A stretch of DNA of 64,000 nt, from the NCBI GenBank assembly GCA_963932145.1, contig OZ010593.1, forward strand, positions 39,293,129 through 39,357,128, written 5' to 3'. Below the pieces are notes generated by a model, which saw nothing but the letters and a program-made list of their open reading frames with translations, was not told the origin of the DNA and searched no databases. Made by a program: the position numbers and the translations under genes. Source of the stretch: Acanthosepion lycidas. Lineage: Eukaryota > Mollusca > Cephalopoda > Sepiida > Sepiidae. Within the stretch, counting starts at the first letter, position 1, and every line of letters begins with the position of its first letter. This document shows, one piece after another, positions 44,478 to 56,650 of this stretch.

Positions 44478-45830
44478 TCAACACTCATAAAATTCCAGGC
44501 TGTACTGCAGACATTCTACGAGCTTAGGTGGGCTGGTATCTGGCTCTACCTCTTCTTTATCTTGTTCTTCTGGCAGTAGAGACCCAACAATGGGGGCATA
44601 GTCATCGATAGTTGAACAGGCTAACAGGATTTCATAAACTGGTGCAGTTTCCATCACCGTCTTGTGAAGCTGGTCTTCAGCTGCCTTCACTTTTTTGTAA
44701 AGCCTTAAAATTCCACACTCTGGGCTGACAGGGTCTTCTTCATCTACTTCTGTTGATCCCAGTGCCTTATCCCAACACCTAATTGACACACTCTTGACTG
44801 ACAGCTTTCCAGGCTAGAACACAAAGATACATAGCACCTTTAATGTTCAGGTTTTTCAGATACTCTGGGATTGATGTGTCTTCCTTTATCAACTCAAGTT
44901 GGACTTGAATGTGGAGATGATCCTCTGGTCAAGTGGATGTATCTTTGATATCATATTCTTCTGGATCTCAGCTGGCGTGTGAGCTGGGGAGTTATCTAAC
45001 AGCATGCAGGATCACTCTTCTAACCCTAAACTTCTCAGATGTTAGCAGACTGCTGGAACAAAATCTTGTTTAACCCAGTGTTCAAAAATGGCTGATGTCA
45101 TCCAGGCGTTTTTGTTGTAGGGTACTGGTGCTTCAAATTCACATGATGAAAACATCTTGGAGATCGAAACTTATCGGTGCAGAGAGGCTTTAACTTGTGG
45201 CTTCCTGCCATATTGCAGCAGAAAAGAAGCGTCATTCTTTCTTTCATACTCTTGAAGTCTTCTCTACTCAACTTGTCATTCTTACACTTCAAGGGTTTTC
45301 TCTGGTAGGATACAATATTAACGGGCCGTCTCATTTGCATTGTATATCATCTCAGGAAATTTTGAAGCCTTGGTATGAACAACTCTGCTTGTGTTGTGTC
45401 TGCCAACCTTGCTTCACTACTTATTTTTTACCCGTGCTATGCCATGGAACTGCTTCTACCTTTTCAACCATCCACTAGATACGCTGAATTCAGGATCTGC
45501 ATTTTCACCATGAAGTTGATGTATTTTCTCAGCCTGGACTTGTATAATGAGTATCCCATTATTTTTAGCTCCACAGAACACATTAATTGTTGCCTATACA
45601 AAATCAGGATCCCTGGCAGTTCTGGCCCTTTTCCTCTTCAAACTTGCTTTGTCATCTAAAAAAAACAAAAAAACAACAAAACTTTGTACCTTTTCTTCAT
45701 TTTTGATCCAACCTCTCAATGCAGATTCTGGTACACTCATCTCTTTAGTGACTTTGCTGTGAGCTATGCCTTTTGTAGCTTTCTTCAATGTTTAGCTTTT
45801 GTTGAACACCATATGAGGTGTGTTTACATT
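44478..45830 (-). pseudogene. Tigger/pogo-type transposase (jerky-like), degenerate
   Basis: Minus strand, N- to C-terminus. 45788-45594: KGIAHSKVTKEMSVPESALR then GWIKNEEKV, a psq/CENP-B helix-turn-helix. About 45580-45440: QAEKIHQLHGENADPEFSVS then SGWLKR, the second DNA-binding domain. Near 45340: YNANETAR, where YNADETGL is usual, so the first catalytic aspartate is asparagine. 45340-45098: MKERMTLLFCCNMAGSHKLK and CFHHVNLKHQY. Near 45010: MLLDNSPAHTP (second aspartate). Near 44920: HPLDQRIISTFK (third aspartate). 44789-44478: C-terminal tail. Several frameshifts. The family cuts and pastes at TA sites. Confidence 0.88.
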
Positions 45831-46460
45831 TCATGTTATCTAGGTATAAAAATGTTGTTTGTTATATCTAGAAAGACACTGCAAAACTTTAATTTTTGCC
45901 TGTATTTGTACAAAAATTTAATGTGAGAGGATTTATAGACTTTTTGAAAGTGTTGAAAGGTGTTATTTGGCTGCAATGGCAGCCACAATTAATAATCTGT
46001 GACGATAAATATTCGCACTTACCGGAGTCGAAGCATCCAAGATGTTTTGCTTGTCAGGCTGCTGTTTTATGATGGATATGTGCATAAACCCAAGCTAGAC
46101 AGTTTATCATTTCGTCAGCTGCATCCTTTCTTCTCACAAGTGTGGTCCAAGAAAAGTACATTCTCCAACATTTGTTGATTTTATGCTGCTTGGTACGATT
46201 TTTCTAGTGGCGGTCTGCATGCTGATTGGTCAAGCTGGGGACTCTGATTGAGAACAAGGCCAGCAGTGATGATTGGTGTGTTAGCCATGTTTTTGGTCAA
46301 TAAAAACGGTCTGGGACATTGGCTGGCAGTGCAACTGGGGCCATGGTGACGTGCACTGCTATAGAGGTTCGTATTAAGTTATGACTGTTTATTTTTGTCT
46401 GGAAGCTGGACACTAGAGTTAGCGGTGTAATTACTGGTGTCTACCGAAACATGGGAAGAA
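45831..46460. other. GC-richer island with CCAAT motifs
   Basis: 46000-46450 is markedly less AT-rich than its surroundings and carries three ATTGGT (reverse CCAAT) boxes at about 46216, 46273 and 46293-46325 in variant form, plus GGGGCCATGGTGACGTGCAC with a CRE-like TGACGT. It may be the leader of the Tigger element or part of another repeat. No open frame supports a gene. Confidence 0.3.
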
Positions 46461-48563
46461 CACACTGAACTTCAACATAATCCTTAAAGCAGCATTTAAA
46501 ATGACTCTTCTCTGCAGATTATATAAATTATTTGGAAAAGCACATTGATATTAAAGCAAATCCTGTTGAGTAAATATGTGAAAATTTTAGGTTGGGATAA
46601 AGGTTGTAAGCTGCATATTTCACTCAAAATGTCCGAAGTGCCAATCCAAACCACTACACAATTGTGAGTGTGAAATGCCAAAGCGTAAACAATAGTAAAT
46701 GCTTGGGAAAATACAGATATACTGAAGGTATTAAAACTCGATTTCATGAATTTATTAAAATAAAAGATTATACAGGAAAAATATCAGACTTTAAAAAGTG
46801 TCCCAATCAAGTTTGAATTTGTTACAAATTGGGATCCACTGATTGATTCTAATATGAACATGACAAAAAATTTTAGGGTCCATCATACATGCATGGCTTA
46901 AGCAACATTGTGGTTTACTGGTGCACTGCTTAATAGCACTGACCTGTATTTCGTAAGTATTCCATCCACAAAATAAAATTATTGTTTTTGTTTACCTTTG
47001 ACACTTTGCATATGAGCTTCTATTCATGTACACAGATTTTTTGTCATTTTTGGTCACCCATATGCCAACTGTCTCATGAGACACTCCTAGATTTTTATGG
47101 CTTTTCATCAATCCTGGCATAATCTAAATAATTTTGGATCACGGCAAAAAGAAAAAGACTTAAAACCTTTACAAAGTGATTTTTTTCTATTACAACTAAT
47201 ATTGTGGTAGTTTCTTTTAATTAAAACCAAAATTTAAACTATTGTAATATACTTTTAATAATTAAGAAATGTCAGAGGTACCGATCTCATTAACTACAAC
47301 TTTATTCACCTTAAAAATTAGCCACACTTTTATATGTGAAAGCTGTGAACTAAGAATATTATTTCAGTATGGAAATAGCTTTGAGGATTTTTTTTTTTTT
47401 TTTTTGCATATAAAACCTTAAAACAATTTGTTATAAAAATTAAAAATGTTATTAAAGAACACAAATAAGCTCATAGAAGATCAACTGATAAGCAGAATAA
47501 AAAAAAAATAATCTAAAGAAATTTTATAATTAGTCAAGTAAATGTCGTATTTTCTATACACAGCCATAAACAGAATTGTGAAAAATTTCTTATCTAATGC
47601 GAGTCCCCCCCCAAAAAAAAATAATGCTATTTAATCAAACATTAAGATTTTCTCTTAAATTTTAACTTTAGTTAAAATCTATGCATTCTACTTTTTATGC
47701 TGCTTGTATAAATTTACTAAAAGAGTATGAACATTTATCGGAGAAAGTGGACACTAAAGAAAGCTTTTTGTAGCATGAAGCTACTGGGGATTGTAATAAG
47801 GATTTAGCTGAAGATTAAATCTATTGTGAATTGCTTGGGAATAATAATTATCTGATTGATGGATGATTTAAGTTGGTTGAAAGCTATAATTCCACTGCTT
47901 GTGATATTTGAGTAATAACATATTTCAAATAAGGCATAATGATTTGTTTTACCACATTGAACACTACTTTTTGAATTAAGTTTGAGTTTGGATAATGAAT
48001 TAACATGCCTAGAGTTCACAAAATGTAGTAAATATAGTGGAAATTGGAGCCAGAGTTGGGTATATTTTAGGCTTGCGTACAAGTGATAACATTAACAGCT
48101 GACTATGAAAGTAAGATTTATGGGAAGTGCCAAATTTTACTTGTACAATTATAGTTTTATGGTAGGTGATACAATTATTAGTCAGCTGGGATTATTAATG
48201 TTCTTATGTGAATGCACTTTATGTTCAGATGTAGGCATATTTGTGTTACCAGGTAACAAGGATTGATTTCAATAGTATGGGGAAAACTTTGTACCTGCTG
48301 TTGGAGGCTGGAGTAAAAACAACCCCCAAACAATCAATTGCAATAAATCTTGCAATTTTTGAACCTTTATTTTAAAACAAATTTGTAAAATTTCTATACA
48401 TCTTGTTGCCATGTATTTATAAAGATTGATCACTGTAGGAATTTTATAATAAATTTATTTATAATTATTCTATCAGTCTTTAAAAAAGAAATGTAATACA
48501 ATATTTCGCAGAATTTTTTTTTTATCTAGTCTATTATGACATTGTTACTTTGATATTATTTAC
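46461..48563. other. AT-rich spacer with an old repeat fragment
   Basis: No gene seen. 47085-47280 is the partner of 17660-17890 (same GACACTCCTA and TAATTAAAACCAAA blocks). Open frames at 46496 and 47804 have no recognised content. Confidence 0.45.
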
Positions 48564-50103
48564 TACAGATGTGTGGTTTAATTAAAAAACTGACTTTTTT
48601 AGTTTCATCTTCACACTGTGAAACCGCATCAAAGTTTTTTAACAAAACTGAAATTGTTCGGTTTAAGTGCTGTCATTACTGAGTGACCATATCCAAAGAA
48701 ATACTGTTAAAAAAGACTTTCAGTTGTTAATAAAATTAACTACTTTATACCATTTGTAAGAGAAAAAGATTGAACAAAAAAAAGTTGCTAGTTTCGTCTT
48801 GATGTTAAATTTCATAAAGTCCTATTTTTTTTTTTTTTTTAAGAAAGGCTAATTGTTTTCTAGTAAGCCGGTACGGTACACCAATCACAATAAAGTTGTA
48901 AACAAGAAAAATGAATGAAGATTTTTTTTTATAAATAAATCTTTTTTTTTTTTTTATCTAGGGAATGCACCTAAATAAGATATTAAGAATAATTAAAATA
49001 GTTCTTAATTTCACTTTTAAAATGTGTATATTTCCAGATAGACAAATTTCTACTCAGAAAGTTGTTTCTATCTAGCAAATACACCTAAAATTAGATATTA
49101 AAAAAATAAAGTAAGTTTTAATCTCAGTTTTAAAATGTGTATATTTTCAAAACTACAATTCTTTTTTCAAACCCAAAGTAAAAATTATTCTTTTTTAGCC
49201 ACTAATGGTCAGTGGGTGTTCTGCCTAAAATTCTTCTAAAGGAAAATGAATTCACTTTATAGGGAATACATTTCAATAAGAATTAAAATGATTAAAATAG
49301 TTTTTAATTATCAGTTTTAAAATGTATATCTAAAAAAGAACAGGTGATACTCGCAGATTTGGAAATATACACATTCTAAAAATTAATTTTTTAATATTTA
49401 ATTTTAGATGTATTCACTAGATAAAAACAAATTTATTTAGAGGGGAAAAAAATAATTGATTTTCCTTGTTTAGAAGAAATTTATTTGCAAAACCATAACA
49501 GTTGACTGGCATACCAGAAAAGATTTGCTGTATATTTTTTTTTTTTTTTTTGCTTGCTTTATAATTTTTTAAGTAAATCACATCCTTTGATCAGAGAAGA
49601 AATTAACATTTTCCTGGTTGTAGTTTAATGTGTCTTTTAATTGAGTGTACAATTTCAAAAATATTGATTCACTCTGATTTTGCAAAACAAAGTAATGTGT
49701 AAAATTTAGTCTAAAAAAAAAAAAAAAAAAATAAAATCATATTTTGCATTTTCGGCTGGTTGAAGCAATACAGTTTTAACATTGTAAAAAATATAATTCA
49801 ATGAATAAAAGTACATAAAAATTACATATTTAGAAAGATTATTTTATTTTCTTTCCCGCCATATGTATATTTTTAAGATTAGACCAGAAATACACGAGAA
49901 TTTGCGAGTTCAACAGGCTAAGTTTCAAATTTCTCAAACGAAATGAAATATCGACTGGAAATGCTATGATCACACAAAAAAATGAATGGCTTAGAAAGCA
50001 AAAATATGAAATTGAAAACTGAAGCAAATCTAAAACCACGGCATCAAGGAATAAAAACTGGAAACCGATGCCGAAACATAAATTGCCAAAATGACCAACT
50101 CTA
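48564..50103 (+). mobile_element. Non-autonomous hAT element, family 1, copy 1, perfect 8-bp duplication
   Basis: Flanked by TTATTTAC at 48556-48563 and 50104-50111. Starts TACAGATGTGTGGTTT and ends GACCAACTCTA; the ends are imperfect inverted repeats (TA-AGATG / TAGAGTTGG). It aligns end to end with 53418-54870 at high similarity, apart from indels and homopolymers. It carries an internal block repeated three times in direct order and once inverted. No transposase is encoded; small frames inside are spurious. Confidence 0.9.
48955..49435. repeat. Internal ~80-bp repeat units of hAT family 1, copy 1
   Basis: Direct units at about 48957-49037, 49073-49153 and 49257-49330 share GGAAT(G/A)CACCTAAA, GATATTAA and TTTTAAAATGTGTATATTT. 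An inverted unit lies at about 49362-49432 (GGAAATATACACATTCTAAA ... TAGATGTATTCACTAGATA). Confidence 0.7.
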
Positions 50104-50111
50104 TTATTTAC

Positions 50112-53100
50112 ACTCTAACCCATTAACTGCAGATGATGGGAATTTCCATCATCACATTTCTATGGGTCTGCTGTAATTAATGTCTTAAATTTCAAAGGCA
50201 ATATGATCAATTAAATATTCCATATAACAAATAGATTGAAATGTTTTATATTAATCTTAAATGACTTTCTTAAAGAAACTTCTTTGAGCAAATCAGCATA
50301 TAAATTGTAATTGAATTATTTAGAATTCAAAATGTTTAATTAAGGAAGTGGGATCTATTAAAAAAAATGATTTGAGATTTGAGGAGTAGATTTTATTAGG
50401 TTGCTCCAAAAATAAAGTCTTCTATTTTATTTTATTATGTTGGTTCAAAACAGACTGATGTTTTAGTTATGGCAAAGGTTGAACCTTCTTGCCAATAACT
50501 AATAATTGTTTGCCTTATTACAGATAGCAGCCTGGTTAAATGGTATCTAGCATAAAAGTGCATACAAAGACAAATTCTATTATTGAATTTGACCAAACAG
50601 AAAAAAATTGCACTCATTGACATTCATTGAGGTTTGCTAAGCAGTGAATGAGAGCACAAACAGTAGGTAATATATTTCAACAGTGGTTGATGTGTTTTAT
50701 TTGCTTTATACAACAGTGTTACTGTGCTTCATGTATCTGTGAAAATAAATAGGAAGTATTACTTTCAAAGTATCCCTTATATATTATACATTCAGTAACA
50801 TTTGAGTTTGAATATTTTTTTTCTTTTTAATTCTACCAATATCAATTTCTTTAACTTTGAAAAGAAAATGTAATTTCAGTGACATTCTTTATAAATTTCA
50901 TCTCTTAAACAGGCTAGGTGATAAAATGTATTGAAATTAAACCTATTATGTCAAAATTGTCTGAAACTGTTGATAGTCTATACCAATATAACTTCATAAC
51001 AATTTTCCAAAATTTTGTTTTATTGCAGAATATTTCTACAATATAATCTAATGAATTCTACAATAGTTTAGATCCAAATATTAGAGAACTTTTGCATCCT
51101 GGTGTTTTGGTGAGGTGAGTAAACCTTTTCATGTATTTTATTTTTTTAATGAAACCTTTCAATATGTAATACAAATTCATATTTTAATAAGTACTGAATT
51201 GGTCAATGATTCTATTTTATTATCTTTTTTAAGAAAAAGAAGGCTTTATTTATCCTAGTTATTGGTTAGCTCAAATACATACCACCATTTCAATAGACAC
51301 CTGCCCTTAGAATTATTTGTTTTCAGTTAGATAGGTGTTGTTTTGGGGCCTAAATAATATCAATCATACATTTACACTTATTTTCTATATAATGTATAGC
51401 TTTTAAATTTTATGATTAAGGGAAGTTATTTAATTCAAATATGAATATTATTAATATGTCAAAAAATAATTTCTCCATAATTGGGGATCCTGCTTTATAA
51501 ATAAATAAATAAATGTATTAAATGTATATTAAAAAATAACTATAACATAAAACAGCAGGAAGTAATTTTTTTTAAAATATGTTTTCCTTAAAGTATTTTG
51601 ACTACTTACAATCTTCCACAAGACTTTGGTGGAAGAATTTTATAAAATTGGAAAAAAAAAATTATTTGGCATAGTTTTTTTTTTTTTTTTTTTTTTAATG
51701 CAATTTTTTAAAATCAATTTTAAATTTTATACTATTGAAAGCATCAATAAGAAACCTTTTAATAGTTTTCTTTTTATTTGTTTATTTATTGATGCTTTCT
51801 TGATTTAATACATAAGCACATTATCTACTTTTCTTAATTTAACATACAAGCATGTGATAAAAATACTGCTCTAGACTGTCAAATTGAAAAAAAAAAAAAA
51901 AAAAAAAAAAAATTTTCATAATCCATTTTATTCAAATTGTTCTTTCATAAAACTATTCCTAATATATGTTGACACTTTTTTTTTTCCATCTAAGCAATAA
52001 ACTACTAATTTCTCTGCATATCAAATATTTCTAACTGAAATGTCTGTCATGAATAGTAAACGTCTAATTTTTCATGCTAATATATAGTTTGATTGCTACT
52101 GATTGCATTCAAATTTTACAAAAGTCAAAAGATGTTTAAAGTTTACAAAAAATCCATTTAAAAAGCTCCTGAAAAAAAATTTCCAAGCAATAGTTAATTC
52201 AATTATCAGTATAAAATTCTCACCAATGGAAAATTTTAAGCTGGTATATTATAACTAATTGATAAAAATTTAATGTTTTGTTAGTTTATACATTTAAGCT
52301 ATTATTCTTTGGTACTATGCATCTTTCAGCATTATTAAGTGATAATGAAACACCTTTATTTAATCTTGTTTGAAATAAATTATTACAAGTGTATTAATAT
52401 AGATTTTATAATTGATGGTCAAGATTTGTAAATTAATCTTTAAAAACATGAATTGAAGTTCTTACATTTTATTTTAGCTGATTTGTTTTATTAGGCAAGA
52501 AGAAAAAGCTAAACAATGATAATATTATGGGTGTTAATTAATATATTTTTAAATAAGGCATTCCTATGCCTTATAATAACAGTTTGAAACAATTAGTAAT
52601 ACTTATTGTTAATTAAATGTCAAGACAAATATAAACCATTAAATTGGTATCAACCAATTTTCTTTTTAACAAATTGTTTACGCAATACAAGGCTCACAAG
52701 CCACTTGAGGTAGAGGGTTATTGATTGAGATTATTGCATGTAAGAGGAGGAGGAATACAGTTTAAGAGGATATGTAGGAAAATATCAGTTAACCTCTAGA
52801 TCTAAAGAGGTTTTAAGTAATCAGGGGAGCATCCCCTTGGGAGCTTGTTCCATAAAACAGCAATTCTTGGGAATAAGCTTTCTTACTAGTGGGTGAAAGT
52901 TAGGGCTGGTGGAACAAAGGAATTTAGCTTGTTGCAACATTTACCATGGAAATGTTGATATATGAGAGGTTTGCAGTTTTTATCTGTGGGATAGCAGTAG
53001 TAGAGTGGAAAATAACTGATCACAAGGCCACAAAGACACTTTTCCATTTCAAATTTCCCTTGACTATTTCCACTTTTGGTAAATTCCGTTTTTTTTCATT

Positions 53101-53409
53101 TTTATAGTATTTTATGAGAAAATTGCAATACATTATGCTATAATTATTATTAAAACTGAAAACAAAAATATAATTCAAAGTTTTATTGCATATAAAGAAA
53201 TAACAAATATCTACAAATCTTTTTTTAAATGTTAAAATCCAAGTCCCAAAATATGTAAAAATAAAAAAAATGTAACATGACAAAACAATAAAACAATGGA
53301 ATGTTACAGTGCATATCTTTTGAGGTTGAACTTATAATCAGAGCTTCCTTCTTTAAGAACACATTCAAATTATTTTTTTTTTTTTAAGTATTTAGATTGA
53401 TTTATAATT
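50112..53409. other. AT-rich spacer
   Basis: No coding region. Poly-T/A runs at about 51675-51696 and 51886-51911. A GC-richer patch at 52690-53010 reads like a repeat (GGGAGCATCCCCTTGGGAGC, then CTTGTTCCATAAA) but I cannot place it. Confidence 0.45.
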
Positions 53410-53417
53410 ATTGATTC

Positions 53418-54870
53418 TAGAGATGTGCAGTTTAAACGAAAAACCGATTTTTTTTTTTGGTTTCATCTTATTCTTTACACTGTGAAACTGCATTAAATTT
53501 TTTTTACAAAACTGAACAATTTCAGTTTCATTTATATCACTACTGAATGACCATATCCAAAGAAACACTATTGAAAAAGACATTCAGATGTTAATAAAAT
53601 TAAATTTTATCAACATTTATACCATTTTAAGAGAAAAAGATTGAACAAAAATATGCTAAAAACATTTAATTGACTAGTTTTAGGAAATAAATGTGAAATC
53701 TATTTGTTTACAAAAGAAATGAAGAAGACTGAAAGTGAAATCTATTTGTTTCAGTTTTCAAAAATAAAATAAAATAAAAGGTGCCAATTTCGTCTTAATG
53801 TTAAATTTTATGAAGTCGGATTTTTCGTAAGGGTTTTCTAGTAAGCCATTATGCCAATCATGAAATAAAGTTGTTGTAATCAAGAAAAATGAATGAAGGT
53901 TTTTTTTATAAATAAATTTGTTTCTTATTTAGGGTATGCACCTAAATTAGATATTAAGAATAATTAAAATAGTTCTTAATTTCACTTTTAAGATGTGTAT
54001 ATTTCCATATATGTGAGTCTCTGTTTTCTACAAATAAAATTGTTTCTATCTAGGGAATACACATAAAATTAGATATTAAAAAAAAAATAAAGTTTCAATC
54101 TCAGTTTTAAAATGTGTATGTTTTCAAAACTACAATTCATTTTTTTAAACCCCAAATAAAAATTATTCTTTTTTAGCCACTAATATTCGGTGGGTGTTTG
54201 TTACTGTTCTGCCTATAAAATTCTTCTAAACAAGGAAAATTAATTCATTTTATTTTTACAAAATCTTTACTTTATGGTTTTATCTGGCAAATAATACACT
54301 TAAGATTATATTAAAATAATGAAAATAGTTTTTAATTTCAGTTTTAAAATGTATTGCATTCTCGGGTCAGGGAAGAAATGAACATCTTCCTGGTTGTAGT
54401 TCAAGTTGTCTCCTAATTGAGAGTACATCTTCAAGAATATTGATAAAGATTAAAGATAAATATTGGTCACTTTGATTTTGAAAAACAAAGTAATTTAAAA
54501 AAAAAAAAAAATCATTTTGCATTTTCTGCTGGTTGAAGCAGTACTGTTCTATCTCTCTAAAAAAATAATTCAATGAATAAAACCACGTACAAATTACATA
54601 TTTAGAAATATTATTTTCATTCCAGCCATATGAATATTTTTAAGATTGGACCTGAAATACACAAGATATTGCAAGTTGAACAGATTAAGTATTATCAATC
54701 TCGAACGAAATCAGATATCGACTGAAAATGCTATTATTACACAAGAAAATGAATGGCTTCCTTAGAAAGCAAAAATACTAAATTAAAAACCAAACCGAAA
54801 ACCGCAGTATCAAGGAACACAAAACTGGAAATCGATACCAAAACATAAATTGCCAAACCGACCAACTCTA
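53418..54870 (+). mobile_element. Non-autonomous hAT element, family 1, copy 2, perfect 8-bp duplication
   Basis: Flanked by ATTGATTC at 53410-53417 and 54871-54878. Starts TAGAGATGTGCAGTTT and ends CGACCAACTCTA; read inward the right end is TAGAGTTGGTCGGTTT, so the two ends share TAGAG-TG--C-GTTT. About 1.45 kb, co-linear with copy 1. Internal units lie at about 53935-54010, 54051-54125 and 54287-54350. Eight-base duplications with TA-starting ends are the hAT signature. Non-coding. Confidence 0.92.
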
Positions 54871-55089
54871 ATTGATTCCTAATACAAAAAAACACATTTA
54901 GAGTATCAATAGCAAATAACTTGAATCTCAATAATAAATATTTGAATAAAGTCAAACATTTTGACTAAAATTTTACAAAACAGTAATTAAACCATAATTG
55001 GATCTTTTGTAACAAAATATCAAACATTAGACATTAATTCAAAATTTAAATAAAACAACTTATCCAAAGTTGAAATACTGATCAAATGT

Positions 55090-56650
55090 AAAATTGCTAA
55101 TTTCTTAATCTGGGAAATATCTAATCTTCAAATCTCTTCTCTAAATCTCCATTGTAATACAACATTGTGAGTTGCTTGGTGTTCTCAGGGGTGTTGTTTA
55201 TTGAGTAAATTTTAACTGAGAAAATTAACATTGCTGGTAACAGGAATGCATATGACCTTTTTAGCAATCTGTTCCAGAAGAGGAAATCCACTCTTATTTG
55301 CATTCCAAAATAATAGGATATTAAAAGGGTTTGGTAAATCATCTTGGTAATTCATATACATTTGGAATTCTTCAAGAAGATCAGTAGAAAGACATTGCAA
55401 GTCCTTGATAGCTGCAAAACTGTTTAAATCATGGCCTATACAAGATAGCTGTCTAGAATCAAACGGGTAAGCTTGCCTTGTAAAAGTTATACACAGGGTG
55501 GGTATCCAGATATTTATTCAGTTTCAAAAAAAGATGTGCTGAAAAATGTTGGAAATTTGAGATAATACTCTCCTTCTCAGTGTTTTCTAATTCAGACAGA
55601 AGACAATCAGTTTGTAGACCAAATGTTGATTTTGATGTACTAGCATGCTAATACTGTTTTACATCCTCCATCATGTTATATGCAACACACACAAGCAGAG
55701 ATTTGGTTTCTTCTAAGTTTGCCAAAGCTGTTATTAAACAAGTGCAGTTCTCATTTATAAAATGCTGATTTTGGCACAAATTATGGTAAGAGGCATGATG
55801 TAGTCAATCATCATCTAATAATTCTAGAATCCTATCCACTTCAAGGCCATGGCTCTTTTCTTGCTTAAAGAATCCTTCATAAAACTATACAAATGATGAG
55901 TGATATTAGGCCACATTAAACCATGAATTCCATCTGGTTGCCACTGGTACAGGGAGTAGTTTCACTTGTTCCTTAGGCAAGGAAACTTCAAGCCATTTTA
56001 AGTATCGCTTTTTCCAACTAGGCTTTTTAAAAAAAGGCTCACTTGATGAAAGTAACATTTATCAAATGCTAGCCAGTGTGGAAATACTTCACTAACAAGA
56101 TTTAAAATGTGTGCTAAGCACAACACATGGGAACTGTTAACAAAGATATTTGATATTACTTCCTTATGAGATTTTTTTTTTTGTTGCAATAGGCTGCAGA
56201 ATCTGTTACAAAGGCAGCAATATCCTCAAATTCAATATCCACATGAGTTACAGTTTGAATGCATGCCTGACTTACAGTTTGATGATTGCATTTTCACAAG
56301 GTTACAACATCAATGAGAAATGACTCCCTATAAATGTTTGCAATTACATTCAAAATGCTGTGGTCATGGTAGTCAGTTGTTTCATCTCTTATGATACTGA
56401 CTGATTGATTAAGCAAGCTTGGCTTTTAAGGCAGCAAAGTGACAAGCAAACTATTTTGGTAGATGAAGTTGCCTAACACAATTGACACTTGGAATAGCAA
56501 CACCTTTATGTTTTAATATGAATGACCTCATTTTGTCAATTTTGTGTAGGGGAATGTCAGACAGTGCACATTTTCAAAAAAAATCAAGGACAAAATCATC
56601 TTTTACCTCTTTCCTCTTCAACAAAGTTGTGATTGTTTTCTGTTTCAGTT
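55090..56650 (-). pseudogene. hAT-type transposase resembling CGGBP1-like proteins, degenerate
   Basis: Minus strand, N- to C-terminus. About 56600-56430: SDIPLHKIDKMRSF and VNCVRQLHLPK. 56189-55998: NSSHVLCLAHILNLVSEVFP and HWLAFDKCYF, matching AHTLNLVGEVFPHWPAF of this family. Then a WQPDGIHGL remnant of ATRWNSW. 55400-55212: DLPNPFNILLFWNANKSGFP then LLEQIAKKVICIPVTS, the hAT dimerisation domain. The reading is broken by many stops, and no BED zinc finger is seen at the N-terminus. It lies 220 bases from hAT family 1 copy 2, but no shared ends link the two. Confidence 0.82.
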
